From Dryas octopetala (Eukaryota; Streptophyta; Magnoliopsida; Rosales; Rosaceae): 64,000 nt of DNA. The stretch lies in contig OY992837.1 in NCBI GenBank assembly GCA_963921425.1, positions 10,637,896 through 10,701,895 of the forward strand. Direction: 5' to 3'. Of this stretch, positions 13,213 through 23,995 are shown in pieces. The position numbers and the translations under genes were made by a program. A model generated the notes under the pieces. That model saw nothing but the letters and a program-made list of their open reading frames with translations, did no database searches and was not told the DNA's origin. The number at the start of each line of letters is the position of its first letter. The stretch's first letter is position 1.

Positions 13213-14337
13213 GGGTGAATTATACTTTGCACCCCTTAAGCATATGTCGTTTTTCATTTTGGTACACGATGTTCAAAACGTTTTAATGTGAAACATAAAG
13301 TTTATAAACATTGCAATGTGCTCCTTCCGTTAACTTTTCTGTTAATTTTAACTGCATATAGTATGTGTGAGATTCATTTACATTGATGTGGATAGTAAAT
13401 TTACGTAATGTGGACAAATAAAATAAACTAAATAAACAAAAAATAAATTAGAAAAAAGCATTTAAATTAGGCTTATTATTTGGTTTGCCCCTTCTGCAAT
13501 CCACCCGCCCACCACTCTCCCTTCCCTCTCATCATAATCTGCATCAATCGTCCCCACCACCATCAAATGTTGCCGATGGTGGAGAGAGGTTGGGTGTGAG
13601 TGTTTTTTTTTTTTAATGTAATTTTTTATTGAATTTTATTTTAATTTTTAAAAATATCAAAGTTTAAGACTTATTATTTGGTTTGCCCCCTGAAAGTATT
13701 TTGAATTCTCACATCACTTCCTGATGTTTGTTTTGTGTCACGTTACCCCCTGATGTTACATCCCATGTCTCACTTAACCCGGTTTCGTCAAATATGTCAA
13801 TATCAACCGTTAGAAGTGACAGAAGTGGGCAAAGTGGAACGCATGAATTAGTTCCAGGTGGTAATGTGATACAAAATAAACATTAGGGGGTAGAGCTAGA
13901 TTAGAAGTTAATTTCAGGGGGCGAAATAGTAAGTAAGCCTTTAAATTATTATATATTAAAAAAATTAAAAGATAACATTAAAACTAAATATAAATAATTA
14001 TCTTGTTCATCCCTACCTCTCCTTCTTCCCTCATTTTTTTCGTTCCTAGTTTTTGGTTTTTAAATTTTTAAATTTTTAAATTGATTTTTATTTTTTTAAC
14101 ATATAAAATTTTAGCTGACTTTTTTAATTTGTTTTTTTTTTTCACTAAATTTATTATCTTCATTAGTGTAAATGAATCTCACACATATTATATGCAGTCA
14201 AAATTAACAGAAAAGTTAATGGAAGTGGCACATTGTAATTTTTATAAACTTTAGGTTCCACATTAAAACGTTTTGAACATCGGATACCAAAATGAAAAAA
14301 TGACCTCTACTTAAGGAGTATAAAGTGTAAATGACCC
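13213..14337. mobile_element. Non-autonomous MULE with ~190-bp terminal inverted repeats
   Basis: The left end GGGTGAATTATACTTTGCAC and the right end in reverse complement (GGGTCATTTACACTTTATAC) begin inverted repeats that can be followed to about 13396 and 14150. Identical 9-bp duplications AATTAAAAA flank the element at 13204-13212 and 14338-14346. No transposase frame is seen. A second, smaller MULE is nested inside at 13470-13939. Confidence 0.88.
13470..13939. mobile_element. Nested non-autonomous MULE
   Basis: It begins GGCTTATTATTTGGTTTGCCCC and ends with the inverse of GGCTTACTTACTATTTCGCCCC. It is flanked by identical 9-bp repeats TTTAAATTA at 13461-13469 and 13940-13948. A second copy of the left terminus (GACTTATTATTTGGTTTGCCCC) lies inside at about 13672, suggesting a further internal duplication or a third nested copy. 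Confidence 0.8.
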
Positions 14338-14346
14338 AATTAAAAA

Positions 14347-15289
14347 TATGCATACATACTTTCCGCAATGCAAAGTCGCCTGCTACCACCAACACTGGGA
14401 TGATTATTGCATCGGCTGCCGCTTTGAAAGCCATATATACAGGCATGCATGTGCTGTTCCATAAAAGAATTTCAACTATAAATAATATATCCCTATGGGG
14501 ACCTCTAGTGGTGAATCCACCAACCTAACTAAGATCACTAGGATGCAAGCCCAAAACTTCAAACTTTAATACAAATGTGATCATTTGTTACATCTACTAG
14601 CATCTGCAATTAAACTAAACTAGCAGGCTTGGGGCATCCTCAGTTCACAGTCAACTTATCACATAAAGAATATTGATATGCTGCGCAGCCTGCGCTACAA
14701 AGCTTGAACTTTTCCTCTGCAGCAGCCTAGGCCTAAAGCGACTAGGCTTAATTTGATCATTAACATTGTGACATTTCCGAAAAAAAATCCAATCATCCAA
14801 AACAAAATATTCAATGCCAAAAATTGGATTAACAACCAAGCAGCTTGAACAAATTCAAACGTACTGAGAGATTCTAGCCTTGGTTGGAGTGGCCAAACAA
14901 GTCGTTTATGTGTTAAATCTTGCAAGAAAGAACATGGGCTAACAAAGTGGCACTAGTATGTTGGCCAAAATTCGTTTAAAACCTATAAGTTAGTAGGAAA
15001 TTTTGTAGGTAGAGAAAATTGATAGAGTTTTTTTGTTTTTTTTGGTAAAAAAAAATTGATAAGAGTTTAAGTGTAAAGGATGTACGTACTTTTGAGGAGT
15101 GACATTTTATATAAAGGTGTAGATACCCATCCCTATAGAAGTAACACTAGCATACTGCATACATGTGTATTGACATTTGTGTGTGAGCAAAAAAAGTAAG
15201 GTAATGAATATAATTCATAACATTTTCTGTACACGAGAAATAGAAAGTGAATACCAAAGTCTAATATTAGTACTGGTTGATATAGTAGA
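14347..15289. other. Intergenic spacer
   Basis: AT-rich DNA with no recognised gene. The short frames on both strands here have no family features. Confidence 0.4.
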
Positions 15290-15676
15290 ATGAGCAATGC
15301 TATCCTCATTCTTTGATATACCTTCTCATTTATTGTTCTCATTTTATAGTAAATTTTCATGATAATAATCGTTCATTTTTTAAAGATTATCTCTGTAAAA
15401 AATCAATTAAATCGAAAATCGTTTGGTGATATAATCGTTATCAAATAAACAAACGGTGAATCAAACTGTTACCAAAATCGTCTGTTTATATGATTATAAT
15501 TACATAACCAAACAATTTCCGATTTTGTTGATTTTTGCCAAGATGAATTTCATAGAATGATCTTAAACATGAATGGTTACGATTATGAAAATACACTATA
15601 AAATGAAAATAATAAATGAGAAAGTCTATGGAGAAGGTAGATTAGAGAAGGTGAATATCATTCTCCTTGTAGAATT
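15290..15676. mobile_element. Terminal-inverted-repeat MITE
   Basis: About 110 bp at each end are inverted copies: ACCTTCTCATTTATTGTTCT on the left and CTTTCTCATTTATTATTTTC when the right arm is reversed, both followed by CATTTTATAGT. The tips align less well and I could not settle the target duplication, so the superfamily is open. A half copy lies near 10995-11085. Confidence 0.6.
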
Positions 15677-15679
15677 AAT

Positions 15680-16913
15680 AACCCTTGATTAAAATTAAGA
15701 GATGTATATAGTTTAGGCTCAAATCTCAAGATTGATCTTGAAAGTAGAATGAGATTTTATGTGTTACCCATCCATAACAGTGTTAATGCTTACCATCACT
15801 TTTTTATGGTGTGCAAAAATGAACTCTAGATTCTTATCCTCCAACAAGTACTAATGACTAGAGCAACCAAGTATATTCCACAGATACACATGTAGGGAGC
15901 CTCTATTTCACAGCTAAAAAGGTTGCAGCTATAGAGCCTCATACAAGGAACAAAATGCTTTTCATATGATGAGGTGTGGATCCATTTATTTTCAGCTGCG
16001 GAAATACAACTCCCAAAACCCGAACCTTCAAATTTCTTGAGATCCATCAATAGAAAAAAGAAATTGGAAACCATCATCTTCTCTCTATACCCAAATGTAA
16101 AATGCAATAGATAGCATAGAGAAGGCTGTAGAGCACCTTCCTTTTTCATTATATGGTCTATTCCATACTCCTCCACAGTGTATGTCAAAAATGGTACCTA
16201 GAACTAGAAGGTTAATACATAGTGGTGGGGAGAGCTGCAAGGAAAAAGAAAGATGGAAAAAAAAAATAAATAAATAAGGCATCTGGGTCGTTGTTAAAGG
16301 ACTAGAACTTGAAGGGTGGGGTGGGAGTGTGGGACCCACCAATGCGTTCTTAAAAGTATAAACGATAAAACTACCCACTCCCATCATTTTGTATTCCTCC
16401 TCCCTCTTCCACCCTGGCATAATCGTCCGTACTCTGTCCCCTCCCTCCTCTACGATTCTCTCATTTACCGGCTACGTCTTCAGCCGGTTCCCACACGTGT
16501 GCTGCTCCTCCTCTACGCTCCTTACGCCTGTAATTTGACCCCTCACACGTGCCACCCTTTCCTCCTATTACTATTCTCCTCTCTCTCTCTCTGGTGCAAC
16601 AAATATTAAAGCAACAGACAAATTGTCTTGGTCTCTCTCTCTCTATCCATCTCTTTGGGGGTTGTAGTTTTTTTGATATGGGTTTTGGTTTTGCACCTCT
16701 CTCTCTCTATATCTCTCTCCCTCCATATCTCTCTCTTTCTCTCTCTAGCTAGCTCTACTTGTTTGTGTATTGTATGCATCATCAATCTGACCTGAAAAAA
16801 CCACTCCCGGGTCTCAAGTGTGTGTGTGGTGAGATTGTCTTTCCTTTCCTTTCTTCTTTCTTTCACTTTCTTGCCTAAAATCTTTGACCCAAATAGCTGC
16901 TTCTTGACCCGAG
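15680..16913 (+). promoter_or_regulatory. Promoter and 5' UTR of the WRC gene, pyrimidine-rich
   Basis: The 350 bp before the ATG are rich in CT repeats (16568-16590, 16630-16650, 16690-16747), typical of plant leaders. Short upstream frames exist and could act as uORFs. No clear TATA position was fixed. Confidence 0.45.
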
Positions 16914-18951
16914 ATGAGGATCCGGAAAAGACAGGTGCCCTTGCCTCTCTCGTCCCTCTCTCCGGTGCCTCTCTCAGATCCCCTCTTCAACCAACTCAAC
17001 AACGACCACTACTCATCACCACCACCACCACCACAACCCGTGGTGCAACTCCACCATACCCACCATGGTGATCACCCCACCCAACCAAAACCCTCCTCTA
17101 ACCCAGTACTACCTCAAATTTCTCATCCTCATCCTCAACCGTCTGATCATGATCTCAATCGACGTCCCAACTCGCCGATCGGAGCAGCAAGTGGGGATGA
17201 GCAGAATCAGAAGAAGAACAAGAGAGATTATTGTTTGGTTAGTGAAATGCTCACAACCCTTTTATCATTTTTACTTTTTATTTATTTATTTTATTTTGGG
17301 TCTAATCTTTTGTGTGTGTTTAATTGATATGGTGGTGCACTTGTGTTCAAAGTGATCCAAAGAGGGAGTGTGTGAATAGTTCATGTAATTTCATTTGCAC
17401 CCATGAGGTTCACAATAATCCAAGCACAGCATGTGTGATGTGTGAGTGGATCATATATTTTTGGTGTTGATTTTTGCAGGAGTTATTGAAAGGGGGAGAA
17501 GAAGAAGATGATGACGATGATGATGATGAGACAGGAAGAGAGGGAGAGAAGAAGGGTAATGATATCAGGTAAGAGAGAATAATTAATAAAATAAATAGAA
17601 AAATAAAGTTAAATTCATAATAATTTCATGTTGTGTTCTTCTCATCTTTCATGAAATCTTGTAGTAAAAAAGTTAAAAGAGGGGGAGACCCCCTCTATCT
17701 CTAACTTGATAATTTTTATTTACCCACAGCTCACTAAAAAGAAAAAAAAAAAACAAGAAAAGAAAATATATATAGTGCAAGTGGAAATACTGTTTTAGGT
17801 ATTTTTATTATATCAGCTAGCTAGCTTTGGCCAGCCATCATACCTTCCCATCTAATCTAATCCGGCCTCTAGCTGCTCTTCTTTTTCTCCATATTGGGTA
17901 ACAAGTGCACCGCATGGGTGCACTTTAATTAGCATGAGATTCTATCAATATATTGCATTCTATTTTCTGGGTTATTTTCTTTTCATTATATATGTGTGTG
18001 TGGTTGTGGATTCGATCTTCTGGTTGTGGTTGGTTTTTACTTTTTAGGAAGGAAAGCATGTTATTGGGTGCAGAAACATTGGCTGGGTTATCATCAATTT
18101 CTTCTCACCGATCAGGTGATCAATAGTCTTATATAAATGAATTATTCATGACATAAAATCTCTACCCATTTCTTGCTCGATCTCATTCATGAAATATTGG
18201 TTTTGTTGCATGTTGTGGGTGTTTGGGCTTTGTAAATATAGGCGTCATTGGGAGATGGTACGAAGGAGAGAAAGCGTTTCCATTGAAGAAGCGAAGAGGG
18301 AGCTTCGAAAGAGGAGGAGAGAATATCACGATAATGGGGAATAATGATAAGAAAATGAAGACGAAGATGAACAAGAAATGTGGTACTACTCAACAAAATG
18401 ATGATGAGAAGTTACAACAAGATAGAGAAACCAAACAAGGCCTCGGAGATAATAGTAATGTGAATATTGGTAATACGACGAGTGGTGCAAGGAATAAGAA
18501 GACAAGAGGAGGTGCACTCATGGAGGGGTCTCGGTGCAGTCGAGTGAATGGGAGAGGATGGAGGTGTTGCCAACAAACCCTTGTTGGGTACTCTCTTTGT
18601 GAGCATCATTTGGGCAAGGGAAGGCTCAGGAGCATGACCAGCGTCCGAAGCCGCTCCATGGCCGCGAGTACTACTTCTGCACCCACCACGGAGACTGAAC
18701 GGTCCAAGCTATCATCGACATCTTCTTCAGAGGCCAAGCCTGCTATGCTGCTAGATGACACTCATCACAAGGGTGCAACTAAAGGTCACGAAAATGAAGA
18801 TGAAGATGAAGATGAAGAGGAAGATAAGCCATTGATTGTTACAAAGAAGAGGATGAAGCTTGGGATTGTTAAGGCCCGATCCATGAGTAGCTTGCTAGGC
18901 CAAACGAGCAGTGCAATTGTTGCAGTGGCTGATGATGGTGATAACAAGTAG
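16914..18951 (+). CDS. WRC-domain protein, four exons
   Basis: The spliced model is 16914-17237, 17480-17568, 18048-18115 and 18242-18951, which gives 396 residues with GT..AG at all three introns and matching phases. The protein starts MRIRKRQVPLPLSSLSPVPL, the start expected for this family. It has Pro/His-rich and acidic stretches, a conserved RWYEGEKAFPLKKRRGSFER block at about residues 165-184, and one WRC zinc motif: C259, C269, C280, H283 in SRCSRVNGRGWRCCQQ and onward. The WRC motif is a plant C3H DNA-binding or nuclear-targeting element. No QLQ domain is seen, so this is not a canonical growth-regulating factor, and I see no miR396 target within the WRC codons. The acidic run near the C-terminus (EDEDEDEEED) and the basic segments suggest a nuclear regulator. 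The 68-bp third exon is found only by phase matching and is the least certain part. Confidence 0.88.
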
Positions 18952-19751
18952 GTCAAAGGATCGATGTGGGGAAATTAGTGGGGGGATTAATATTCGGTGT
19001 AGTTGGGAGTTGAGAGTGATCGAGAGCAAATTGAGAATTTGAACTTGATGTGTGAATATATATATATATATATATATGATATGCTAGTGCAACTCACTAT
19101 TTCAACTTGCAATTTGTGTGTGATATTCTTCTGATGATAAACAGATCGATGCGTTTAGTTGATAAAGTTTAGTTGCTGTATTTATCGTGGTCTCTCTCTT
19201 CTCTTTTTAATCTTTTAATTTGTTTATAATATGGTGCTTCTGTTTCGTGAGTGATGGGCCGTTTTATATTAAACAAGTAGATGCGATCCAGTCTATATAT
19301 TAATTTAATTGCAGATAAATGATTATTTAATATGGCAAAAAAATAAAATATAACTTATATAGAATTAATGTGGGGAACTGACCTGGGAGACCCTAGTTCA
19401 GTACTCAGAAGTTACTGTATATCTTTTGACCGGTGTTGTTTTATACTTTGTAAATATCTCAATTAAAAAAATATATATTTTTATCATTTTTGATGAGATA
19501 TAATTCAAATTTTCTTTCCTTGGGTGGTGTAACTAATAAAAAAGATTGATATTAATTTCGTTCAATCATCAACTTTTACGGTAGGAGAAATATTTCTCAT
19601 CCACAATAAATGTATATAATATTTATATATACAATAACTAATTACGTGATTACATGATAAATTTGTTAGTGAAAAGAGCATTATGCTTCATGAAAATTTT
19701 GTTTGAAGACTCGAATCGTCATCAAACTAAAAGAAAGTCTTAGTCTCTTAG

Positions 19752-19783
<32 letters not shown>

Positions 19784-20628
19784 AGTGTTGGTCACTTAGC
19801 TGTTAATATTTTACTAGGACACTTACCAAGTATTTGTCTTTTTTTTTTTTTTTTTATTGGGCCAAGACTTACCAAGTATTTGTCAAGTCTATATTTTTAT
19901 TTCGATCAACCGTTCCGCATCAAACTTGACTATGTATTCTATGTCTAGTCGAGTTTAAGTAAGTCAAAGTTATGAAGAAGTCTACTTCATGAATGTTTTT
20001 TTTTTTTTTGCCAGGTTACTTCATGAAAATTTCATACCATGAAAACCACAAACCAAGTAGTTTATGCATCTTAATTTGCATGCGCGCTCTAAGTTTCACA
20101 ATCTCATATCTTTCATCTTAAGAAGGTTAAATACATTCATGCACATATAGATCGATGAACATATTTTAAAAAGCCTTTACAAATTAAGTTATATATGCAT
20201 TAATTTCTAGCTAGTTTAGTTTTGGAGGTGATTAAACTTTTGCTTTTATTCCAGCTTAATTAATTGCTGCGGATTTGTGTATGTCTATAGCTTCTTGGTT
20301 TGATGAGTTCGTTTTTTCTATACTTGGTTTTAAAATTTTCCTAAACACAAGTACGTCGACAGTATGAGCGATGTATATATTATTGAAGAGGTTGCTTCTG
20401 ACATTGATCATTCTTAAGATTCATTAAGGTTGACTAATATAATCATAATCAAGCTCTTAATTATGAGCTTAATTAACGTTAAGACCAATATTGCCTCCTA
20501 CTGTGCTTAGTCTGCTTAATTATAAGTTGGAGTTGAGCCTCTATGCTAATCGTACTTGTGCAAAGTTATGAAAGTCAAGTGCTGCATCTTTCTCAGTTTC
20601 AAACGATATTAATTATTATAAAATGCTA
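18952..20628. other. Intergenic, 3' of the WRC gene
   Basis: It contains a (TA)n run near 19057-19077, a (GA)n run at 19761-19783 and poly-T runs near 19839 and 19997. No gene was recognised. Confidence 0.4.
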
Positions 20629-20779
20629 GGGGGATCATATCTTTATACCACATTTGTGGTACTACAAGATGTGGTTTCCTAGCCATCCTTAATCTCTTTC
20701 CCTCTCTCCCTCTCTCTCTTTAGATTAGGAAGCCACATCATGTGGTACCACAAATGTGGTATAATAACATGGTCCCCTA
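20629..20779. mobile_element. Small MITE with ~55-bp inverted ends
   Basis: The left side GGGGGATCATATCTTTATACC followed by CACATTTGTGGTAC mirrors the right side, which ends in a reversed GGGGACCATGTTATTATACC. The spacer is CT-rich. The flanks allow a TA or CTA duplication, so it could be mariner-like or PIF/Harbinger-like. Confidence 0.6.
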
Positions 20780-20883
20780 GAATTACCCTTAATTATTTGG
20801 ACCTCCTTACGTTACTACTATCTGAAAAAAGACAAAAAGAATAGATGCCAGCGCATACCCTGATAGTTTGGTTACATTGTATT

Positions 20884-21600
20884 CAGTGACGGATCCGGGA
20901 TCAACCTCAGGGGTCATAGTGTAAAAGCAAAAAAAAATAAAAATTTGGAAGACAATAACAATAAAAAATTAAATGATAAACAATATTACAAGCTACATGT
21001 AATAACCTAATTTTTAAATTTTTTTAAATTTTTTTTATTACAATAATTACTTGTCTTTATATTTATTTATATTTATATTTGTGTTTATTAGTATTAATTT
21101 TAATTATGTTATAGTATATATATGTATATATAATATATATATAAACTTATGTTATATATACATATATTTATTAAAAACAAAAACAGAAAAAAGGTTGGGG
21201 TTATGTATGTGAGCTTTCCTAGCTTGTGAATGGCTGGGAGTGAGGTGTGTGTATGTGTGTTCAGTGGTGTGTGTTGGTGTGTGTGTGTGTGCTAGGCGGT
21301 GGTGTGTGACAAACCCCATATTACCCGAGAGAAAGAAAACAGAGGAGAAGAAAGAGAGAGAAACCAAGAGAGGAGAGGAGAAGAGAAGAGAAAAGAGAGA
21401 GAAAGTCCAGCAGCCACTGAGGCTTTTCATCAAACAGGTGGTGGGCGACTGGGTAGCGAGGGGTCATCGGCCAAAGGTCGAAGGGTCGCCGTCCAGAGGT
21501 TTGGGGGGTCACCGGTGGCTGAGAAAGGAGGTTCACAGCTAGGAGATACGGTGTTGGGGGGTCGCTCGACCCCCTACTTCCCAACGTGCGTCCGTCCCTG
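20884..21600. mobile_element. Non-autonomous hAT element
   Basis: The left end CAGTGACGGATCCGG and the right end in reverse complement, CAGGGACGGACGCACG, form short inverted repeats. Perfect 8-bp flanks ATTGTATT at 20876-20883 and 21601-21608 are the hAT signature. The right half (21240-21600) is purine- and GC-rich with a TG-repeat and GGAG repeats and may be captured host DNA. The frames across it on both strands do not resemble known proteins. Confidence 0.85.
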
Positions 21601-21608
21601 ATTGTATT

Positions 21609-22801
21609 GGGGAAAACGTCTTGGGTTCCACCCCTTTCTAGTTTAAAGGCAGTTTTTAATGTTTTTTTCTTTTTACAGTTAACAAACAACCTACACAAAC
21701 CACTTCCAATTTCGGTACAAGATTAAAAATAAAAGTACAAGATTAAAATAAATCATGTAATTACCCAAAAATTGCACATATCAGATCAACTCAAGATAGT
21801 CTGGTCCTTTTTTTTTTTTTTTTTTACTTAGACTAATACTATATTAGAATTCAACAATTGATCGACTAAGTCCAAAAAATGACTTAGATTAGATTCTGGA
21901 TGTAATCTCACACTCAACAAATAAGAGTTCTCACAAAATAGTTATTAGCCTAATGATATTTTTTTTATAATGTTGGAGAAGGCCTCAAGTTTGAATCTCC
22001 TCATCATAAAAAAAAGAAAAAAAGAAATAAAAGTTCTCCATTAGTATATATTATATATATAAAAAAGGCAATCACCTACATTCAAATGCAATGACCTTTT
22101 GTTAATATTCTATGTTCATTTGATGTCGTATATGACTAAAATGAGAGAAATATGTGCATGTGTAATGTGTAGGAGTCTGTAAAAATGCATGATGGGACCA
22201 TCATTCAACTAAACTATATATTTTCGACCAAAAAAAAACTAAACTATATATGGGTTGATTGTATTTAAATTTGCCTCTTTACTATGCTCACTGTTTGAAA
22301 TGGAAGTAAAAAAATTAAAACGAATTTATGATCAACAATGAAAACAGTAGTATTATTATATATACAAGCGTTTTCACTCCCTCCTAACTAAGACAAGCAG
22401 TCAACGTCAACAGAGAAAGAGGACCCAGTGTAGCAGAAAAGTTTGGTAGCACAAATTTAAGAAATTAAGGATGAAAGGCCTTCATTGCGTGGTCGTGCTG
22501 TTTAAAACTACTTTGTACGTGGACATTTTTGTTTTTGGCCAATGTGGGTGGACATATTATATATGAATTAAAACATATTTATTGGATTGGGACTTGGGAG
22601 GTACAATACAAGTTATCCCACTATTTGTCAATTTTTTTTGCTGTGGTCCTGTGGATGTGCTGTAAGAGAAGTTTGAACTCTTCAATTAATCCCGCATTAT
22701 GAGGGTTGAGAAAATCATGTGTAGTCAAAGGAAGGGTACGTACCTTAAACTTATATACCCTTCGGAAAGTACAAACAAGTAAAAAGACTGCTAATTAGTA
22801 G
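21609..22801. other. Intergenic spacer
   Basis: AT-rich DNA without a recognised gene. A poly-T run occurs near 21808-21825, and a short duplicated ACTAAACTATATAT unit near 22208-22250. Confidence 0.4.
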
Positions 22802-22810
22802 ATAAAATAT

Positions 22811-23986
22811 GGGTAAATTACACGTAAGTACCTCAACTAACCACTCATTTTCACTTGAGTACCCCAATAAAAAAAAAGTTGCTCAGAGGTACCTCAATTA
22901 TTGATTTTGTACATACAGGTACCTCCGTCAACTTTTCCGTCTGAAGACCGTTAACTGCCTACGTGGTACGCTGACATGGTTTTAAAAAAATGTCACGTGG
23001 ATAAAAAAAAATTAAATAAACTTTAAAAAACTGAAATAATGATTAAGAAAACTAAAAAATAAAAAATAAAAACCCAATAATTAAATTAATAAAAAAAAGA
23101 GCTAAGAAGAACCCAGCAACCTCGCATCCCCGATCCTTCCTCCCTCCGCCTCCCCCTGTCGGCCACCAGCTCCACCCTTCCCTTCCCTTCCCAACCACTT
23201 TCGCATCGGCCACCCAACCAGCATCGAGCCCTCCACCCTTTTCTTCTTCTTATTCTGCAAACACCTCCAACCATGGTTGCAAATCGAAGGGACCAGATTG
23301 AAGTCCGAGAACTGAATCTAGCCCCGCCTCTCCCCACCCAGCCAAGCCCCCTCACCAAGCCCCAGCCCCAGCCTCGCCTTGCCTAGATCTGCTCGTTGCG
23401 CCCAGCCCTACCCAGCCGCTCCCAACTTTGCCACGCCCAGCCTTGCCATGCCTCGATCAGCCCCACGCATCCCAGCCTCACCCTACCCCACCCAGCCTAG
23501 GCCCTGCCTCACCAGGCAGGTCCGGCATCCGAGCTACACATGGTGGGCAAGAGAGAAAGAGTGACTGAAAGAGAGAAAGAAAGAGAAATAGAGAAATGAA
23601 GTTGGTGGCCAGAGAAGGGGAGGGAGGTGGCTGGGTTGGTGGCCGACGCAGGGGAGGCGAAGGAAGGAAGACTGGAGCTGCGCGAGCAGGTTTTTTTTTT
23701 TTTTTTAATTTTAAATTTAATTATTGGGTTTTTTTTAGTTTTATTAATCATTATTTCAGTTTTTAAAGTTTATTTAATTTTTTTATTATTTTTTGTCCAC
23801 GTGGCATTTTTTTAAAAACCATGTCAGCGCGCCATGTAGGCAGTTAACGGTTTTCAAACGGAAAAATTGACGGAGGTATCTGTGTGTGCAAAATCAATAA
23901 TTGATGTACCTCTGAGCAACTTTTTTTTATTGGGGTACTCAAGTGAAAATAGGTGGTTAGTTGAGGTACTTGCGTGTAATTTGCCC
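22811..23986. mobile_element. MULE with ~290-bp inverted repeats and GC-rich cargo
   Basis: The ends GGGTAAATTACACGTAAGTA and, reversed from the right, GGGCAAATTACACGCAAGTA start inverted repeats that can be followed inward to about 23098 and 23690. Flanking 9-bp repeats ATAAAATAT at 22802-22810 and 23987-23995 are identical. Between the arms lies 600 bp of strongly GC-rich DNA (CCCAGCC-type repeats) that contrasts with the host sequence and may be a captured exon or promoter (Pack-MULE style). Frames in the cargo have skewed composition and no recognisable domain. Confidence 0.88.
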
Positions 23987-23995
23987 ATAAAATAT

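Noticed and set aside
14695..14925. Hydrophobic minus-strand frame (WLLIQFLALNILFWMIG)
   Set aside because: No family features, no splice context, AT-rich DNA. Probably chance.
16606..17002. Minus-strand Arg/Glu-rich frames opposite the WRC leader
   Set aside because: Produced by CT microsatellites in the 5' UTR.
21152..21698. Frames on both strands within the hAT element
   Set aside because: Low-complexity TG- and GGAG-rich DNA with no transposase motifs.
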